This document shows, one piece after another, positions 34,019 to 42,019 of a DNA stretch of 64,000 nt (its first letter is position 1; every line of letters starts with the position of its first letter). The stretch lies in NCBI GenBank assembly GCA_965279125.1, contig CBDIHL010000044.1, forward strand, positions 1 through 64,000. The letters run 5' to 3'. Under the pieces are notes generated by a model, which saw only the letters and a program-made list of their open reading frames with translations, ran no database searches and was not told where the DNA came from. The position numbers and the translations under genes were made by a program. Source of the stretch: Dinoroseobacter sp965279125 (GTDB lineage Bacteria; Pseudomonadota; Alphaproteobacteria; Rhodobacterales; Rhodobacteraceae).

Positions 34019-34866
34019 ACCCGGTAGGCCTCGCGCAACATCTCCGCCAAGCTGTCGCTCAGCACCCCTGACGAGGGCGGCGCGCGGTACATACAGATTT
34101 GCTTGCTGGCCAGCGGCGGCAACGTTCCGCCATGCGCGATCGGCGCCCCATACATCTGCGCGGCCCCGCCCAAGGTGGCGTGGATGGCCAGATCCGCCCC
34201 CACACTGGCCTCCACCGTACGGGTGCTGTCCGACTCAACCGCCATTTCCCAGGGAATGCCCGCCTCGTCGAGCGCGCGCTGCACCCCGTGGCGGAAAATG
34301 CAGCCATATTCGAACGCCAACCGCAGCGGACGACTGCGCCAAGCCTGCCCCTCGGGCGCACCGACCCAGACGAGCGGCACGGTTTTCAACACCTCGCCCC
34401 CCGCATCGACGGCATCTTCGGTGGTCAGGATGATGTCGCACTCGCCCCGGTGATGCAGCTGCTTTAGGCGGTTGGTAAACGACGAGATCAACTGAATGCG
34501 CACCCGCGGAAAGGCCGCATGGAACTGGTGCAGCACCTTGGGGATCGCGGGATAGACCACATCGCTGGGCACACCGAGGGTCAACTCGCCCTCGAATTCC
34601 TGCGCGGTCAGGCGGCTATATACCTCGTCATTGAGCGATAGCATCCGGCGCGCGTAGCTGAGCAATTGCTCGCCGGAGCCAGTAACAACAACCCCGCGCC
34701 CCGACCGGTCCAGCAGATCAAGGCCGAGGCTTTCTTCCAACCGCTTCAACTGCATCGACACAGCGCTTTGTGTCAGGTTCAGAAACCCCGCCGCCTTGGT
34801 CACACCACCCGTTTCGGCCACAGCAACAAAGCTGCGCAGCGCCGTCATGTCTAAATTTCGCGGCAT
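34012..34866 (-). CDS. LysR-family transcriptional regulator
   Basis: 284 residues. N-terminal winged helix (MPRNLDMTALRSFVAVAETG, GFLNLTQSAVSMQLKRLEES, residues 1-65) and a LysR substrate domain from about 90 (GELTLGVPSDVVYPAIPKVL). I start at the ATG at 34866, where homologues begin, rather than at the ATG at 34962. A CCATTC-N7-GAATGG repeat 30 bases upstream is a candidate LysR box. The small frameshifted gene on the other side of it (34989) is a likely target. The inducer is unknown. Confidence 0.92.
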   Translation of the reverse strand: MPRNLDMTALRSFVAVAETGGVTKAAGFLNLTQSAVSMQLKRLEESLGLDLLDRSGRGVVVTGSGEQLLSYARRMLSLNDEVYSRLTAQEFEGELTLGVPSDVVYPAIPKVLHQFHAAFPRVRIQLISSFTNRLKQLHHRGECDIILTTEDAVDAGGEVLKTVPLVWVGAPEGQAWRSRPLRLAFEYGCIFRHGVQRALDEAGIPWEMAVESDSTRTVEASVGADLAIHATLGGAAQMYGAPIAHGGTLPPLASKQICMYRAPPSSGVLSDSLAEMLREAYRVY

Positions 34867-34895
34867 ATCAATTTTCCTGATTAACGAAACCACAA

Positions 34896-34914
34896 CCATT
34901 CGTTTGCAGAATGG
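34896..34914. promoter_or_regulatory. Candidate LysR operator
   Basis: CCATTC-N7-GAATGG contains the ATTC-N7-GAAT core typical of LysR T-N11-A sites. It lies 30 bases upstream of the LysR start and 75 bases before the divergent small gene. Confidence 0.55.
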
Positions 34915-34988
34915 ATCATACTCACCCATATATATCAAGCATTCAGATGAAATTCCCACCATCCATCACAGACATGAAAGAAAGCGCT

Positions 34989-35196
34989 ATGTCCCTCCTC
35001 CCGCACGCTCTCGATTGGCCTCACGCCGTCTCGCCCCGCTATCTCTCTGATTTCAATATATTCTTTGTGGCGCTCGCGCCGCGCTTTGGCGCAGGTTGAG
35101 GCCACGCGCCTTGCAGATATGGGCCTGACGCCCGAGCAAGCCCGGCTGGAAAGCCAGCGCCCGGTTTGGGATGTTCCCGCCAACTGGCTGCGGTGA
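34989..35196 (+). pseudogene. Small protein (68 codons), apparent frameshift near 35093
   Basis: Starts MSLLPHALDWPHAVSPRYLS and DFNIFFVALAPRFGA, then a stop appears at 35097. One base later the frame VEATRLADMGLTPEQARLES followed by QRPVWDVPANWLR is open to 35196. The full span of 208 bases is one over a multiple of three. Both halves look like one helical protein of a small Rhodobacterales family, with a conserved-looking end PVWDVPANWLR. I do not recognise its function. A single inserted G in the CAGGTT stretch would explain the break. Confidence 0.5.
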
Positions 35197-35329
35197 TCAG
35201 GCCCGCCCCGGCGCAAAACCCGACTGTTTAGCTAATGTTTACCCTTGAAAGGGCGCATGGGGCTGACGATATTTGCACAGAGCCCGAGCGCGCTGCGTTC
35301 GGAGTGTTGTAACGCTATGGAGGGTTCCA

Positions 35330-36116
35330 ATGGCACAGTATGAAACGATCCGGTCTGCAAGCGTCGGCGCACGCGCGTCCGCTGAGATCGATGCGGGCCT
35401 GCGCGCCCATATGAACAAAGTCTACGGCACGATGTCCGTGGGTATGCTGATCACCGCTTTGGCGGCATGGGCAATCGCAGGTCTTGCGGTCACGTCCGAC
35501 CCAACGGGCGCCACTGTTGCGCTGCGCGAGGGTCAGTTCCTGACGGATCTGGGTGTGCTCTTGTACACCACGCCGCTGCGCTGGGTTGTGATGTTCGCAC
35601 CGCTTGCCTTTGTTCTTCTGGGCTGGGGCACCGTGATGCGCAAAGCCAATGCCGCAGGCGTGCAGCTGGCCTTCTTTGGCTTTGCAACCCTGATGGGCGT
35701 GGCGCTGTCGTCGATCTTTCTGGTCTATACCAGCTTTTCGATCGTGCAGACTTTCCTCGTCACCTCGATCGCCTTCGCGGGTCTGAGCCTTTATGGCTAC
35801 ACCACGAAGAAGGACATGTCCGGTATGGGCACATTCCTGATGATGGGCGTGATTGGTCTGGTCGTTGCGATGGTCATCAATATCTTCCTGCAGTCCCCTG
35901 CAATGATGTTCGCCATCTCGATCATCGGCGTGCTGATCTTCGCAGCACTGACTGCCTATGACACGCAGCGCATCAAGACCGAGTATGTGGCCCACGCAGT
36001 GCATGGCGGACCAGGACTGGCTCGACAAGTCCGCAAGCGATGGCGCGCTGAGCCTCTACATCAACTTCCTGAACATGTTCCAGTTCCTGTTGATGTTCAT
36101 GGGGTCGCAAGAGTAA
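35330..36116 (+). pseudogene. Bax inhibitor-1/YccA-family membrane protein, C-terminal frameshift
   Basis: Seven-helix membrane protein of the BI-1 (TMBIM/YccA) family, thought to be pH-sensitive calcium-leak channels; YccA restrains FtsH. 261 residues after correction. Visible: HMNKVYGTMSVGMLITALAA, LSSIFLVYTSFSIVQTFLVT, MFAISIIGVLIFAALTAYDT and QRIKTEYVAH. After GGCGGACC at about 36005 the frame is lost; reading one base further gives DQDWLDKSASDGALSLYINF and LNMFQFLLMFMGSQE, the expected C-terminus. One surplus G is the simplest cause. Terminator at 36140. Confidence 0.82.
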
Positions 36117-36139
36117 CGGCTCAAGCCAGTGAAACGCGG

Positions 36140-36168
36140 AAAGGGTCGGTCTTCGGATCGGCCCTTTT
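36140..36168 (+). terminator. Rho-independent terminator with UUCG tetraloop
   Basis: A 12-bp stem (AAAGGGTCGGTC with GATCGGCCCTTT, two G-U pairs) closed by a TTCG tetraloop, followed by TTCATTT. It lies 23 bases after the Bax-inhibitor stop and just before the stop of the convergent GNAT gene, so it may work for both. Confidence 0.8.
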
Positions 36169-36177
36169 CATTTGACA

Positions 36178-36681
36178 CTACAGGTATTGCTCCATCGCGA
36201 TTGCTGGGAACGTTATGCCGGGGCCGAGGGGCACCTCAATCTCGCGCTGCGCCACAAAGCCCATCGCCAGATAAAACGGCAAGGCCGTGCGCGTGGCCTG
36301 ACACTGCATACGGGTAATCCCTGCGGCGCGCGCCTGCTCCAGACATTGCTGCATCAAGGCGCTGGCAATCCCTTGGCGCGTTTGGCGGTGATCGGTCACA
36401 AAATGCCGGACATGCGCCGTGCTCAGCGACGCCGTCGCGCCCTCTGGGGAGGCTTGCGTCCATCCGCCTGCCGCGACCACCTTGGGCCCTTGCAAAGCGA
36501 CATAATAGGTCCCACAGCTCAGCAATTCAGGCCGTGCCCGGCTGATAATCGGAAGGGCGGTGACGAGCACGGATGGTGGGTAATCCGCCTTCAAAAGCGC
36601 GGGATAACTCTCGGCCAGCAGCGCATCCACCGCCGCCATATCGGCGCGTGTCGTGGCGCGCAGGACGAGACTGTCTTTCAT
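36178..36681 (-). CDS. GNAT-family acetyltransferase
   Basis: 167 residues. Acetyl-CoA motif A is HFVTDHRQTRQGIASALMQQ with the R-x-x-G-x-A pyrophosphate loop; the N-terminal part LVLRATTRADMAAVDALLAE and the C-terminal FYLAMGFVAQREIEVPLG complete the fold. Substrate unknown. A copy of the dispersed motif (36675-36697) covers its start, so the ATG lies inside the motif. Its end meets the terminator at 36140. Confidence 0.88.
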   Translation of the reverse strand: MKDSLVLRATTRADMAAVDALLAESYPALLKADYPPSVLVTALPIISRARPELLSCGTYYVALQGPKVVAAGGWTQASPEGATASLSTAHVRHFVTDHRQTRQGIASALMQQCLEQARAAGITRMQCQATRTALPFYLAMGFVAQREIEVPLGPGITFPAIAMEQYL

Positions 36682-36697
36682 TGTTCTTCAAATACTC
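36675..36697 (-). repeat. Copy of the dispersed GRRTATTT motif over the GNAT start
   Basis: On the minus strand GAGTATTTGAAGAACAATGA followed by AAG; the ATG inside the motif is the GNAT start codon (36681), with GAAGAA as its ribosome site. The copy at 42514 has the same relation to the pseudouridine synthase start. Confidence 0.5.
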
Positions 36698-36721
36698 AAG
36701 CTAGGTCTGCCAAACGCGATC

Positions 36722-36751
36722 AGGCCGCGCGAGGTCTCCCCCGCGCGGCCT
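36722..36751 (-). terminator. Terminator-like hairpin after rpmG
   Basis: Perfect 10-bp stem AGGCCGCGCG/CGCGCGGCCT with a 10-base loop, 27 bases past the rpmG stop. On the minus strand GATCGCGTTT follows, so the U tract is weak. Confidence 0.55.
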
Positions 36752-36777
36752 GATCCAAATCCCAAGACAGGGCAGAT

Positions 36778-36945
36778 CTACTTGATCTTGCCTTCTTTGT
36801 ATTCGACGTGCTTGCGCGCAACGGGGTCATATTTCCGAACGACCATTTTCTCGGTCATCGTGCGCGCGTTCTTTTTGGTCACATAGAAGTGGCCGGTGCC
36901 CGCGCTGGAGTTCAGGCGGATCTTGATCGTGGTAGGTTTCGCCAT
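36778..36945 (-). CDS. rpmG: 50S ribosomal protein L33
   Basis: 55 residues: MAKPTTIKIRLNSSAGTGHF, then YVTKKNARTMTEKMVVRKYD, PVARKHVEYKEGKIK. Exact family length and pattern, of the cysteine-free (C-minus) type that does not bind zinc. Strong ribosome site GAGGAG 10 bases before the ATG at 36945. It stands alone, with a hairpin downstream; L28 is not adjacent. Confidence 0.97.
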   Translation of the reverse strand: MAKPTTIKIRLNSSAGTGHFYVTKKNARTMTEKMVVRKYDPVARKHVEYKEGKIK

Positions 36946-37035
36946 CGTTGGCACTCCTCAAACGGGGCTGCGCGGGTCGCGGCCTGCGTGAATTCTAGAC
37001 TGCGGCTTTTACCGGGGCGGTGGGTGCTGTCAACC

Positions 37036-37524
37036 TCAAACCGCGTCCGGACCGGGACGGGATGCATGTGGCAACCATTCGGTGCGCGCATGGCGGTGCA
37101 ACTGGTCCATTTTGCCGGTGATGTCGAGGCTTTGAGCCTTGAGAAACTGCACGGTGTTTCCATCTGCCGTCAGCACCGGCGTCAGATGCACCCGCCACCA
37201 CCGCAGCGGGCCTGCGAGGTCTGTTTCAGGGGCCATCACTTCGAACATGACCGCATCGCCCGAACGCGCCTGGGCCACGGCCCCGTCGATCAGGGGCTGC
37301 GAGCCATCGGGCCAGACGGATTTCCACAGCACGCCTGCGGGACAGTGGCTGTCGAACAGAATCTCGCCCGCCACGCTGAGCAAGGTCAGGAATCGCCCCG
37401 GCAATTCCAGCGCCCTGACCAGCATCGCGACCGTTTCGGGGTCCAAGACCAGATCTTGCATACGCGGCAGGCTGAGATCGCCTTCCGCCGGGAAGGGGAT
37501 TTGCCCGCGAAATGTGTCATCCAT
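37036..37524 (-). CDS. PAS-fold protein without effector domain
   Basis: 162 residues. MDDTFRGQIPFPAEGDLSLP and LVLDPETVAMLVRALELPGR lead into a PAS-like core: FLTLLSVAGEILFDSHCPAG, PLRWWRVHLTPVLTADGNTV, QFLKAQSLDITGKMDQ. The last piece is the typical PAS C-terminal strand (V.F....DITG..). The protein ends just after PAS, with no kinase, GGDEF or HTH. It may be a free sensor or partner. Start at the ATG at 37524 with GGAG upstream; a candidate -35 TTGACA lies about 65 bases before. No ligand motif is obvious. Confidence 0.65.
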   Translation of the reverse strand: MDDTFRGQIPFPAEGDLSLPRMQDLVLDPETVAMLVRALELPGRFLTLLSVAGEILFDSHCPAGVLWKSVWPDGSQPLIDGAVAQARSGDAVMFEVMAPETDLAGPLRWWRVHLTPVLTADGNTVQFLKAQSLDITGKMDQLHRHARTEWLPHASRPGPDAV

Positions 37525-37565
37525 TGCCGGCTCCGCCCTTCGCTCGTGCTGAGCCTAGCAGGTGA

Positions 37566-37594
37566 CAAATCATCGTGACATCAAAAACTGTCAA
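37566..37594 (-). promoter_or_regulatory. Possible promoter of the PAS-protein gene
   Basis: On the minus strand TTGACA (37589-37594), then 17 bases, then GATTTG as a poor -10. It lies downstream of the rnpB end and about 65 bases before the ATG. The -35 is perfect, the -10 is not. Confidence 0.3.
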
Positions 37595-37637
37595 CATTTT
37601 CTGACACGTTGTCGCGACTTTGTTAACGAAAGAAAAA

Positions 37638-38012
37638 TGCGCGGAGGGCCTGTAAGCCGGATTCTGTCCCCCATTTGCATGAGGGGATGACCATTCCTCT
37701 GGGCGGGGCGTTGCCACCCGCGCTCTAGCTGCCAACCCGGGACCCTGGGTGAAAAGCACACCACTGAGGCGGGCCCCCTATTTGGCATTGCTCCCGGTAG
37801 GGCTTGCCTAGCCACCCCTGTTGCCAGCGGCGCGGTGGGCTTTTACCCCACCGGTTCGACCTGACCCCGACCTGCGGGGCGGTGTGTTTTCTGTGGCGCT
37901 GTCCGTCGGGTTACCCCGCCCGGGCGTTACCCGGTACCGTTGCTTGTTGGAGTCCGGACTTTCCTCGATCTGGCTTGCGCAAGACCGCGGTCATCCAGCC
38001 CTCCGCGCATCT
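37638..38012 (-). ncRNA. rnpB: RNase P RNA (bacterial class A)
   Basis: Catalytic RNA that trims the 5' ends of tRNA precursors with the protein RnpA. Read on the minus strand: the P1 helix is formed by GCGCGGAGGGC at the 5' end and GCCCTCCGCGC at the 3' end. Universally conserved parts are GAGGAAAGTCCGGACTCC (CR-I), ACAGAAAACACACCGCC (CR-IV), GGTAAAAGCCCACCGC and the 3' end ACAGAATCCGGCTTACAGGC. About 375 nt, normal for alphaproteobacteria. ATTTTTCTTT directly after P1 is the terminator U tract. Ends are accurate to a few bases. Confidence 0.96.
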
Positions 38013-38039
38013 CGGACCTAGGCGGTTATGTCAGCAGGG

Positions 38040-38714
38040 TCAATTTGGATATTTATGGAACAATGAAGCCAGGGCTGTGGCAAGCCCCATATCGGCGGCG
38101 TTGAGTGGGCCTGTTGCGCGGGAGGCATGGCGCAGACGGAAGGCGTTGAGGCGTGTCTCGGCTGGGGCCTCGGGGTAGCCAATTTGGGTCAGAGCTTGGC
38201 CGAAAGCTTCGGAGTTTGGCGGTTGCGGCATGGCTTGTGGCGTGGCTTGGGCGAGGCCTTGGCGCGCGAGGCGGGTCCAGTCGAACCGGGGGCCGGGGTC
38301 GATTTTGCGACCGGGGGCCATGTCAGAATGGGCGATGACGTTCCTGGGCGGTATATCCCAGCGTGACATGATCCCGGCAAGCAGCGTCTCGAGCGTGCGC
38401 ATCAGCGGCTCAGGGAACGGCTCGGCCCCGGTATTTGCCATCTCGATCCCGATAGAGCGCGAATTCACGTCCCCCTTCCCGCCCCACGCGCCTGCGCCTG
38501 CATGCCAAGCTCGCATCGGCTCCTCGACCATCTGGATCAGGCTGCCATCTCGGTCGATCAGGTAATGGGCGGAGACCTCGGAGACCGGATTGCAGAGCCA
38601 ATCGCGCGCGCCCGCACAGCTGGGCATCGCGGTGTAGTGCAGAACGATCAGCTCAGGTTTCAGCCCATCCCGGCGCGGCCCGAAATTGGGCGACGGATGC
38701 CAGATCGCGGTCAG
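38040..38714 (-). CDS. N-acetylmuramoyl-L-alanine amidase (AmpD-like), start uncertain
   Basis: Amidase_2-domain protein that cuts the lactyl-amide bond of muropeptides. Motifs: TAIWHPSPNFGPRRDGLKPE, LIVLHYTAM (zinc histidine), VSAHYLIDRDGSLIQMVEEP, RAWHAGAGAWGG, NSRSIGIEMAN and VIAHSDMAPGRKIDPGPRFD (zinc histidine and aspartate). The C-terminal part is a PGB-like tail. No ATG fits. GTG at 38753 would overlap the upstream gene by 43 bases, while CTG at 38714 overlaps its TGA as CTGA, with AAGG 4 bases upstream and the start where homologues begin. I use 38714. No signal peptide, so cytoplasmic recycling is likely. Confidence 0.85.
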   Translation of the reverse strand: MTAIWHPSPNFGPRRDGLKPELIVLHYTAMPSCAGARDWLCNPVSEVSAHYLIDRDGSLIQMVEEPMRAWHAGAGAWGGKGDVNSRSIGIEMANTGAEPFPEPLMRTLETLLAGIMSRWDIPPRNVIAHSDMAPGRKIDPGPRFDWTRLARQGLAQATPQAMPQPPNSEAFGQALTQIGYPEAPAETRLNAFRLRHASRATGPLNAADMGLATALASLFHKYPN

Positions 38715-39433
38715 TTGCCTTGCGCCGCGAGCCGGAACGGACGGGGATCCCACCCGCAGGCATAGCCATCGCCATCGGGGTCAAGGCCTTGACGGTCCTG
38801 CTCGGGTCCCCCTGCGGCCAAGAACACCTCCTGGGCCTCATTGGCATTGGTATAGCGGTTGCAGTTGCGCCCATCGCGGGTGCCAAAGAAATTCGTCCGG
38901 CGATAAACCGACTGGCCGCGAGGATGGCTGGTGCTAAGCGCGAACTGAACGATATTGGGCCCCAAGTCACCAGCGGGCCGATCCGGCACGGCCGTGGGGG
39001 CCACGGCTTGGAATTGCTGACGCTGCTGTTCCAATCTCTGGCGGTCGCTTTCGATGGTTTCGCGATTGGCAACGGCATCAAAGTTCTGCTCGTCCGACAG
39101 GCGCGGCGTGCCCGGAGGTGGGGCTTGTGTGACGCCCAGAAGCGCGCGGGTATCGGCGGCGATATCACCGCCCGCGCTGCCCGTCGCGGGTGCGGGCGTG
39201 CCCGGATCGGTGCGCAGGGCCGACAGCGGGGCTGACGCTTCGCCGGACACCGCACCGCCCAGACCTGCAACGGCTTGACCGGACAGGGCTGCCTCGCGGC
39301 GCTCGCGCTCGGCCTGATAGGTCGCACGATCCCCAAAGCCGACGCCCGTCGCCTCGGCCCCGCTATCGGGGATCGGGGTCATGTTACAAGCAGCCAGACC
39401 GAGGCTGAGCACCAAGGGAAGCACAATACGCAT
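38711..39433 (-). CDS. Lipoprotein with Excalibur-type calcium-binding end
   Basis: 240 residues. MRIVLPLVLSLGLAACNMTP is a lipoprotein signal (LAAC, cysteine at 16). The middle is glutamine/alanine-rich, with a likely coiled coil (IESDRQRLEQQRQQFQ). The C-terminus NCNRYTNANEAQEVFLAAGG then QGLDPDGDGYACGWDPRPFR is an Excalibur domain: DxDxDGxxC calcium loop and a cysteine pair. Such domains sit on surface proteins beside nuclease or peptidoglycan enzymes. Its TGA overlaps the amidase start. A wall or matrix link is inference. Confidence 0.82.
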   Translation of the reverse strand: MRIVLPLVLSLGLAACNMTPIPDSGAEATGVGFGDRATYQAERERREAALSGQAVAGLGGAVSGEASAPLSALRTDPGTPAPATGSAGGDIAADTRALLGVTQAPPPGTPRLSDEQNFDAVANRETIESDRQRLEQQRQQFQAVAPTAVPDRPAGDLGPNIVQFALSTSHPRGQSVYRRTNFFGTRDGRNCNRYTNANEAQEVFLAAGGPEQDRQGLDPDGDGYACGWDPRPFRLAAQGN

Positions 39434-39463
39434 TTACAAACCTGCCTTCGAGTTTTGCCTCTT

Positions 39464-40951
39464 CTACCACCAGCGCGTCGGTTTATCCACAAATCCTGCG
39501 GCGGTTTCCAGCGCATAGGCGGTGTTCAGCAAATCGCCCTCTTCCCATGGCCGTCCGATCAGTTGCAGACCCAGTGGCAAGCCTTGCGCATCTTTGCCCG
39601 TTGGCACGGAAATGCCCGGCAGACCTGCGAGGTTCACGGTCACGGTGAACACGTCGTTGAGATACATTTGCACCGGATCGGCCTCGGCCATCTCGCCAAG
39701 CCCGAACGCAGCTGATGGTGTTGCTGGCGTCAGGATCGCATCGACACCAGCCGCGAACACATCATCGAAGTCCTTCTTGATCAGCGCCCGCACCCGACGC
39801 GCGCGGTTGTAATAGGCGTCGTAGAAGCCTGCGCTCAGCACATAGGTCCCGATCATCACGCGGCGTTGGACCTCGGGGCCGAAGCCCTCGGCCCGGGTCT
39901 TTTCGTACATCTCGGTGATGCCGTCGCCTGCCGCCAGCTTGGCGCGGTGCCCAAAGCGTACTCCGTCATAGCGCGCGAGGTTGCTGGACGCCTCTGCGGG
40001 TGCGATCACGTAATACGCGGGCAGCGCGTATTTGGTGTGGGGCAGCGAGATATCGCGCAGCTCGGCCCCTGCGTCTTTGAGCATGGCAGCGCCTTCGGAC
40101 CAGAGTGCCTCGATCTCGGCGGGCATCCCGTCCATGCGATATTCTTTTGGGATACCAATAACTTTGCCTTTGATGTCGCCGGTCAGCATCGCCTCGAAAT
40201 CGGGCACGGCCATGTTGGCACTGGTGCTGTCTTTGGGATCATGCCCCATCATGGCCGCACCCATGATCGCCGCGTCACGCACGGTTTTGGTCATGGGACC
40301 GGCTTGGTCGAGCGAACTTGCGAAGGCCACAACACCCCAACGCGAGCAGCGCCCGTAGGTGGGTTTCAGGCCGACGATGCCGGTGAACGCAGCCGGTTGG
40401 CGGATGGACCCGCCTGTGTCTGTGCCGGTTGCCCCAAGGCAAAGGTCTGCCGCGACGGCGCTGGCCGATCCACCGGAGGAGCCGCCGGGGGTGAGGTTCG
40501 TGTCGTCATTGCCGCGCCGCCACGGGTTGACGGCATTGCCATAGGTCGAGGTCTCGTTGCTGGACCCCATCGCGAATTCGTCCATGTTTAGCTTGCCGAG
40601 CATGACTGCGCCTGCGTCGAAGAGCTGGGTCGTGATGGTCGACTCGTATTCAGGCTTGAAGCCGCCGAGGATGGCGGAGGCCGCTTGGCTTTCCACGCCC
40701 TTGGTGCAGAAGAGGTCCTTGATGCCCAGCGGAATGCCGGTCATCGGGGCGGCGTCGCCTGCTGCAATGCGCGCGTCGGCGGCCTCGGCTTGCGCAAGCG
40801 CGATCTCGGGCGTTTTGTGGACGAAGGCACCGAGCGCATCTGCGGCCTCGATTTCCGCGAGGCAGCTTTGGGTCAGCTCGACGCTGGTGATGTCTTTGGC
40901 GGCGAGTTTATCGCGCGCCTCGGCGATGGTCAGTTTGCTGAGATCAGACAT
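39464..40951 (-). CDS. gatA: Aspartyl/glutamyl-tRNA amidotransferase subunit A
   Basis: 495 residues. Amidase-signature enzyme that releases ammonia from glutamine so that GatB can amidate Glu-tRNA(Gln) or Asp-tRNA(Asn). Signature stretch TPGGSSGGSASAVAADLCLG with the catalytic serine from TGTDTGGSIRQPAAFTG, and the lysine of the Ser-Ser-Lys triad in IPLGIKDLFCTKG. Its ATG immediately follows the gatC TAG. gatB is not in this window. Confidence 0.97.
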   Translation of the reverse strand: MSDLSKLTIAEARDKLAAKDITSVELTQSCLAEIEAADALGAFVHKTPEIALAQAEAADARIAAGDAAPMTGIPLGIKDLFCTKGVESQAASAILGGFKPEYESTITTQLFDAGAVMLGKLNMDEFAMGSSNETSTYGNAVNPWRRGNDDTNLTPGGSSGGSASAVAADLCLGATGTDTGGSIRQPAAFTGIVGLKPTYGRCSRWGVVAFASSLDQAGPMTKTVRDAAIMGAAMMGHDPKDSTSANMAVPDFEAMLTGDIKGKVIGIPKEYRMDGMPAEIEALWSEGAAMLKDAGAELRDISLPHTKYALPAYYVIAPAEASSNLARYDGVRFGHRAKLAAGDGITEMYEKTRAEGFGPEVQRRVMIGTYVLSAGFYDAYYNRARRVRALIKKDFDDVFAAGVDAILTPATPSAAFGLGEMAEADPVQMYLNDVFTVTVNLAGLPGISVPTGKDAQGLPLGLQLIGRPWEEGDLLNTAYALETAAGFVDKPTRWW

Positions 40952-41239
40952 CTATTCCACCACTTTCGGGACGGCAAAAAAGCCTTCGCGGGCCTCGGGC
41001 GCATTGGCCAGAACCGCTGCTTGTTGATCGCCATCGGTCACCACATCCGCGCGGCGCGGCAGGCGCATGGGGGTGACGGAGGTCATCGGCTCGACGCCCT
41101 CGACATCGACCTCGTTGAGCTGCTCCATGAAGTCGAGGATCCCGGACAGGTCCTCGGCCAGCTTGGGCAGGTTCTCTTCGGGCACGGCAATGCGGGCCAG
41201 TTTGGCCACGCGGCGGGCGGTATCGGTGTCGATGGACAT
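40952..41239 (-). CDS. gatC: Aspartyl/glutamyl-tRNA amidotransferase subunit C
   Basis: 95 residues, MSIDTDTARRVAKLARIAVP, EENLPKLAEDLSGILDFMEQ, and the linker region VEGVEPMTSVTPMRLPRRAD, ending GFFAVPKVVE. Full-length GatC that wraps around GatA and GatB. Directly followed by gatA with no gap. Confidence 0.96.
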   Translation of the reverse strand: MSIDTDTARRVAKLARIAVPEENLPKLAEDLSGILDFMEQLNEVDVEGVEPMTSVTPMRLPRRADVVTDGDQQAAVLANAPEAREGFFAVPKVVE

Positions 41240-41272
41240 GGGCGGTTCCTGAATAGCGGATCGGGCTCGGGT

Positions 41273-41929
41273 TTAGCTTTGAGGGCCGGACACCGCAAGC
41301 ATGTGACGGCGGTAAACCTCGATCATCCAGCCGAGCATGATGGCGTTGAGGATATGCCACATAAAATGCGTGCCGATGGGCAGGAGGCTGCAGAGCGTCT
41401 CGTCGATGGACCGGAAGGTCAGCGAGACGGTCAGGATCGCAGCCCCGATCAGCAGACCGCGCCCGGTTTCGGGATGTTTGCGGCTGAGCGCCAAGCCGTA
41501 TCCGGCGATGAGGATTGGCAGGGGCCAGTATTGCGCGCTGATCTCGAAGAAAGGCACAAGGCCGAGGCCTCCGCCGACAAGCGCGGTGTAGGGGAAGTAC
41601 GCAACTGTTGCGATTATCGCGAGCAGAAGCGGCAGGTTCCAATAGCGGAAATTCGCGAGGAAAATGTAGAGGAGCACATAAAGCAGGATCGGCACCACAT
41701 CGAGGATTACGGCCCATACGGTCGCGTGGGTGTGGAAAAGGTAGCTGCCAACGCCGATGCTGAACAGGATGATGCACAGCGCGCGCCCGAACGCATCGGT
41801 GACGCGTCGCCACATGAAGACGGCGGCGATGAGGAACGCGAGATTGGTCAGCGCGTTGATCGGCTCTGACCAATAGGTCAGGTCCGTGCGCTCGCAATAG
41901 ATGTCCATCTGGCGGAACAAGGCGTCCAT
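41273..41929 (-). CDS. Ceramidase-family integral membrane protein
   Basis: 218 residues, seven membrane segments. Alkaline-ceramidase/PAQR-like (CREST) motifs: MDIYCERTDLTYWSEPINAL, TNLAFLIAAVFMWRRVTDAF, VGSYLFHTHATVWAVILDVV (His and Asp), FRSIDETLCSLLPIGTHFMW and HILNAIMLGWMI. Zinc-dependent hydrolase of the membrane; in bacteria the lipid substrate is not known and need not be ceramide. Start at the ATG at 41929. It is upstream of gatC by 33 bases on the same strand. Confidence 0.87.
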   Translation of the reverse strand: MDALFRQMDIYCERTDLTYWSEPINALTNLAFLIAAVFMWRRVTDAFGRALCIILFSIGVGSYLFHTHATVWAVILDVVPILLYVLLYIFLANFRYWNLPLLLAIIATVAYFPYTALVGGGLGLVPFFEISAQYWPLPILIAGYGLALSRKHPETGRGLLIGAAILTVSLTFRSIDETLCSLLPIGTHFMWHILNAIMLGWMIEVYRRHMLAVSGPQS

Positions 41930-41966
41930 AAGCTGTCTCCCTGGCTGGGCGAGAGGTAGCAGGGGC

Positions 41967-42019
41967 GGGCCAAAACTCCACGTGGAGTTTTGCAAATTCT
42001 CACGAGAGAATTTGGGCCC
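41967..42019. repeat. Two abutting 22-nt inverted repeats after tadA
   Basis: First repeat 41971-41992: arms CAAAACTCCAC/GTGGAGTTTTG with no spacer. Second, directly adjacent, 41993-42014: arms CAAATTCTC/GAGAATTTG around ACGA. Outer GGGC (41967-41970) pairs with GCCC (42016-42019), so the whole could form a three-way junction. It lies between the tadA stop (42020) and the ceramidase gene. It could be a terminator, a REP-like element or a protein site. Confidence 0.65.

Noticed and set aside
37517..38178. Several short open frames across 37.5-38.2 kb
   Set aside because: The region is the RNase P RNA, clear from its P1 helix and conserved cores.
40685..41869. 394-codon plus-strand frame across gatA, gatC and the ceramidase gene
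   Set aside because: The three minus-strand genes are certain; this frame is their antisense and has no known domain.
41989..41996. TTTGCAAA as a third PccR site
   Set aside because: It straddles the junction of two abutting palindromes, stands alone without a partner site, and is far from propionate genes.
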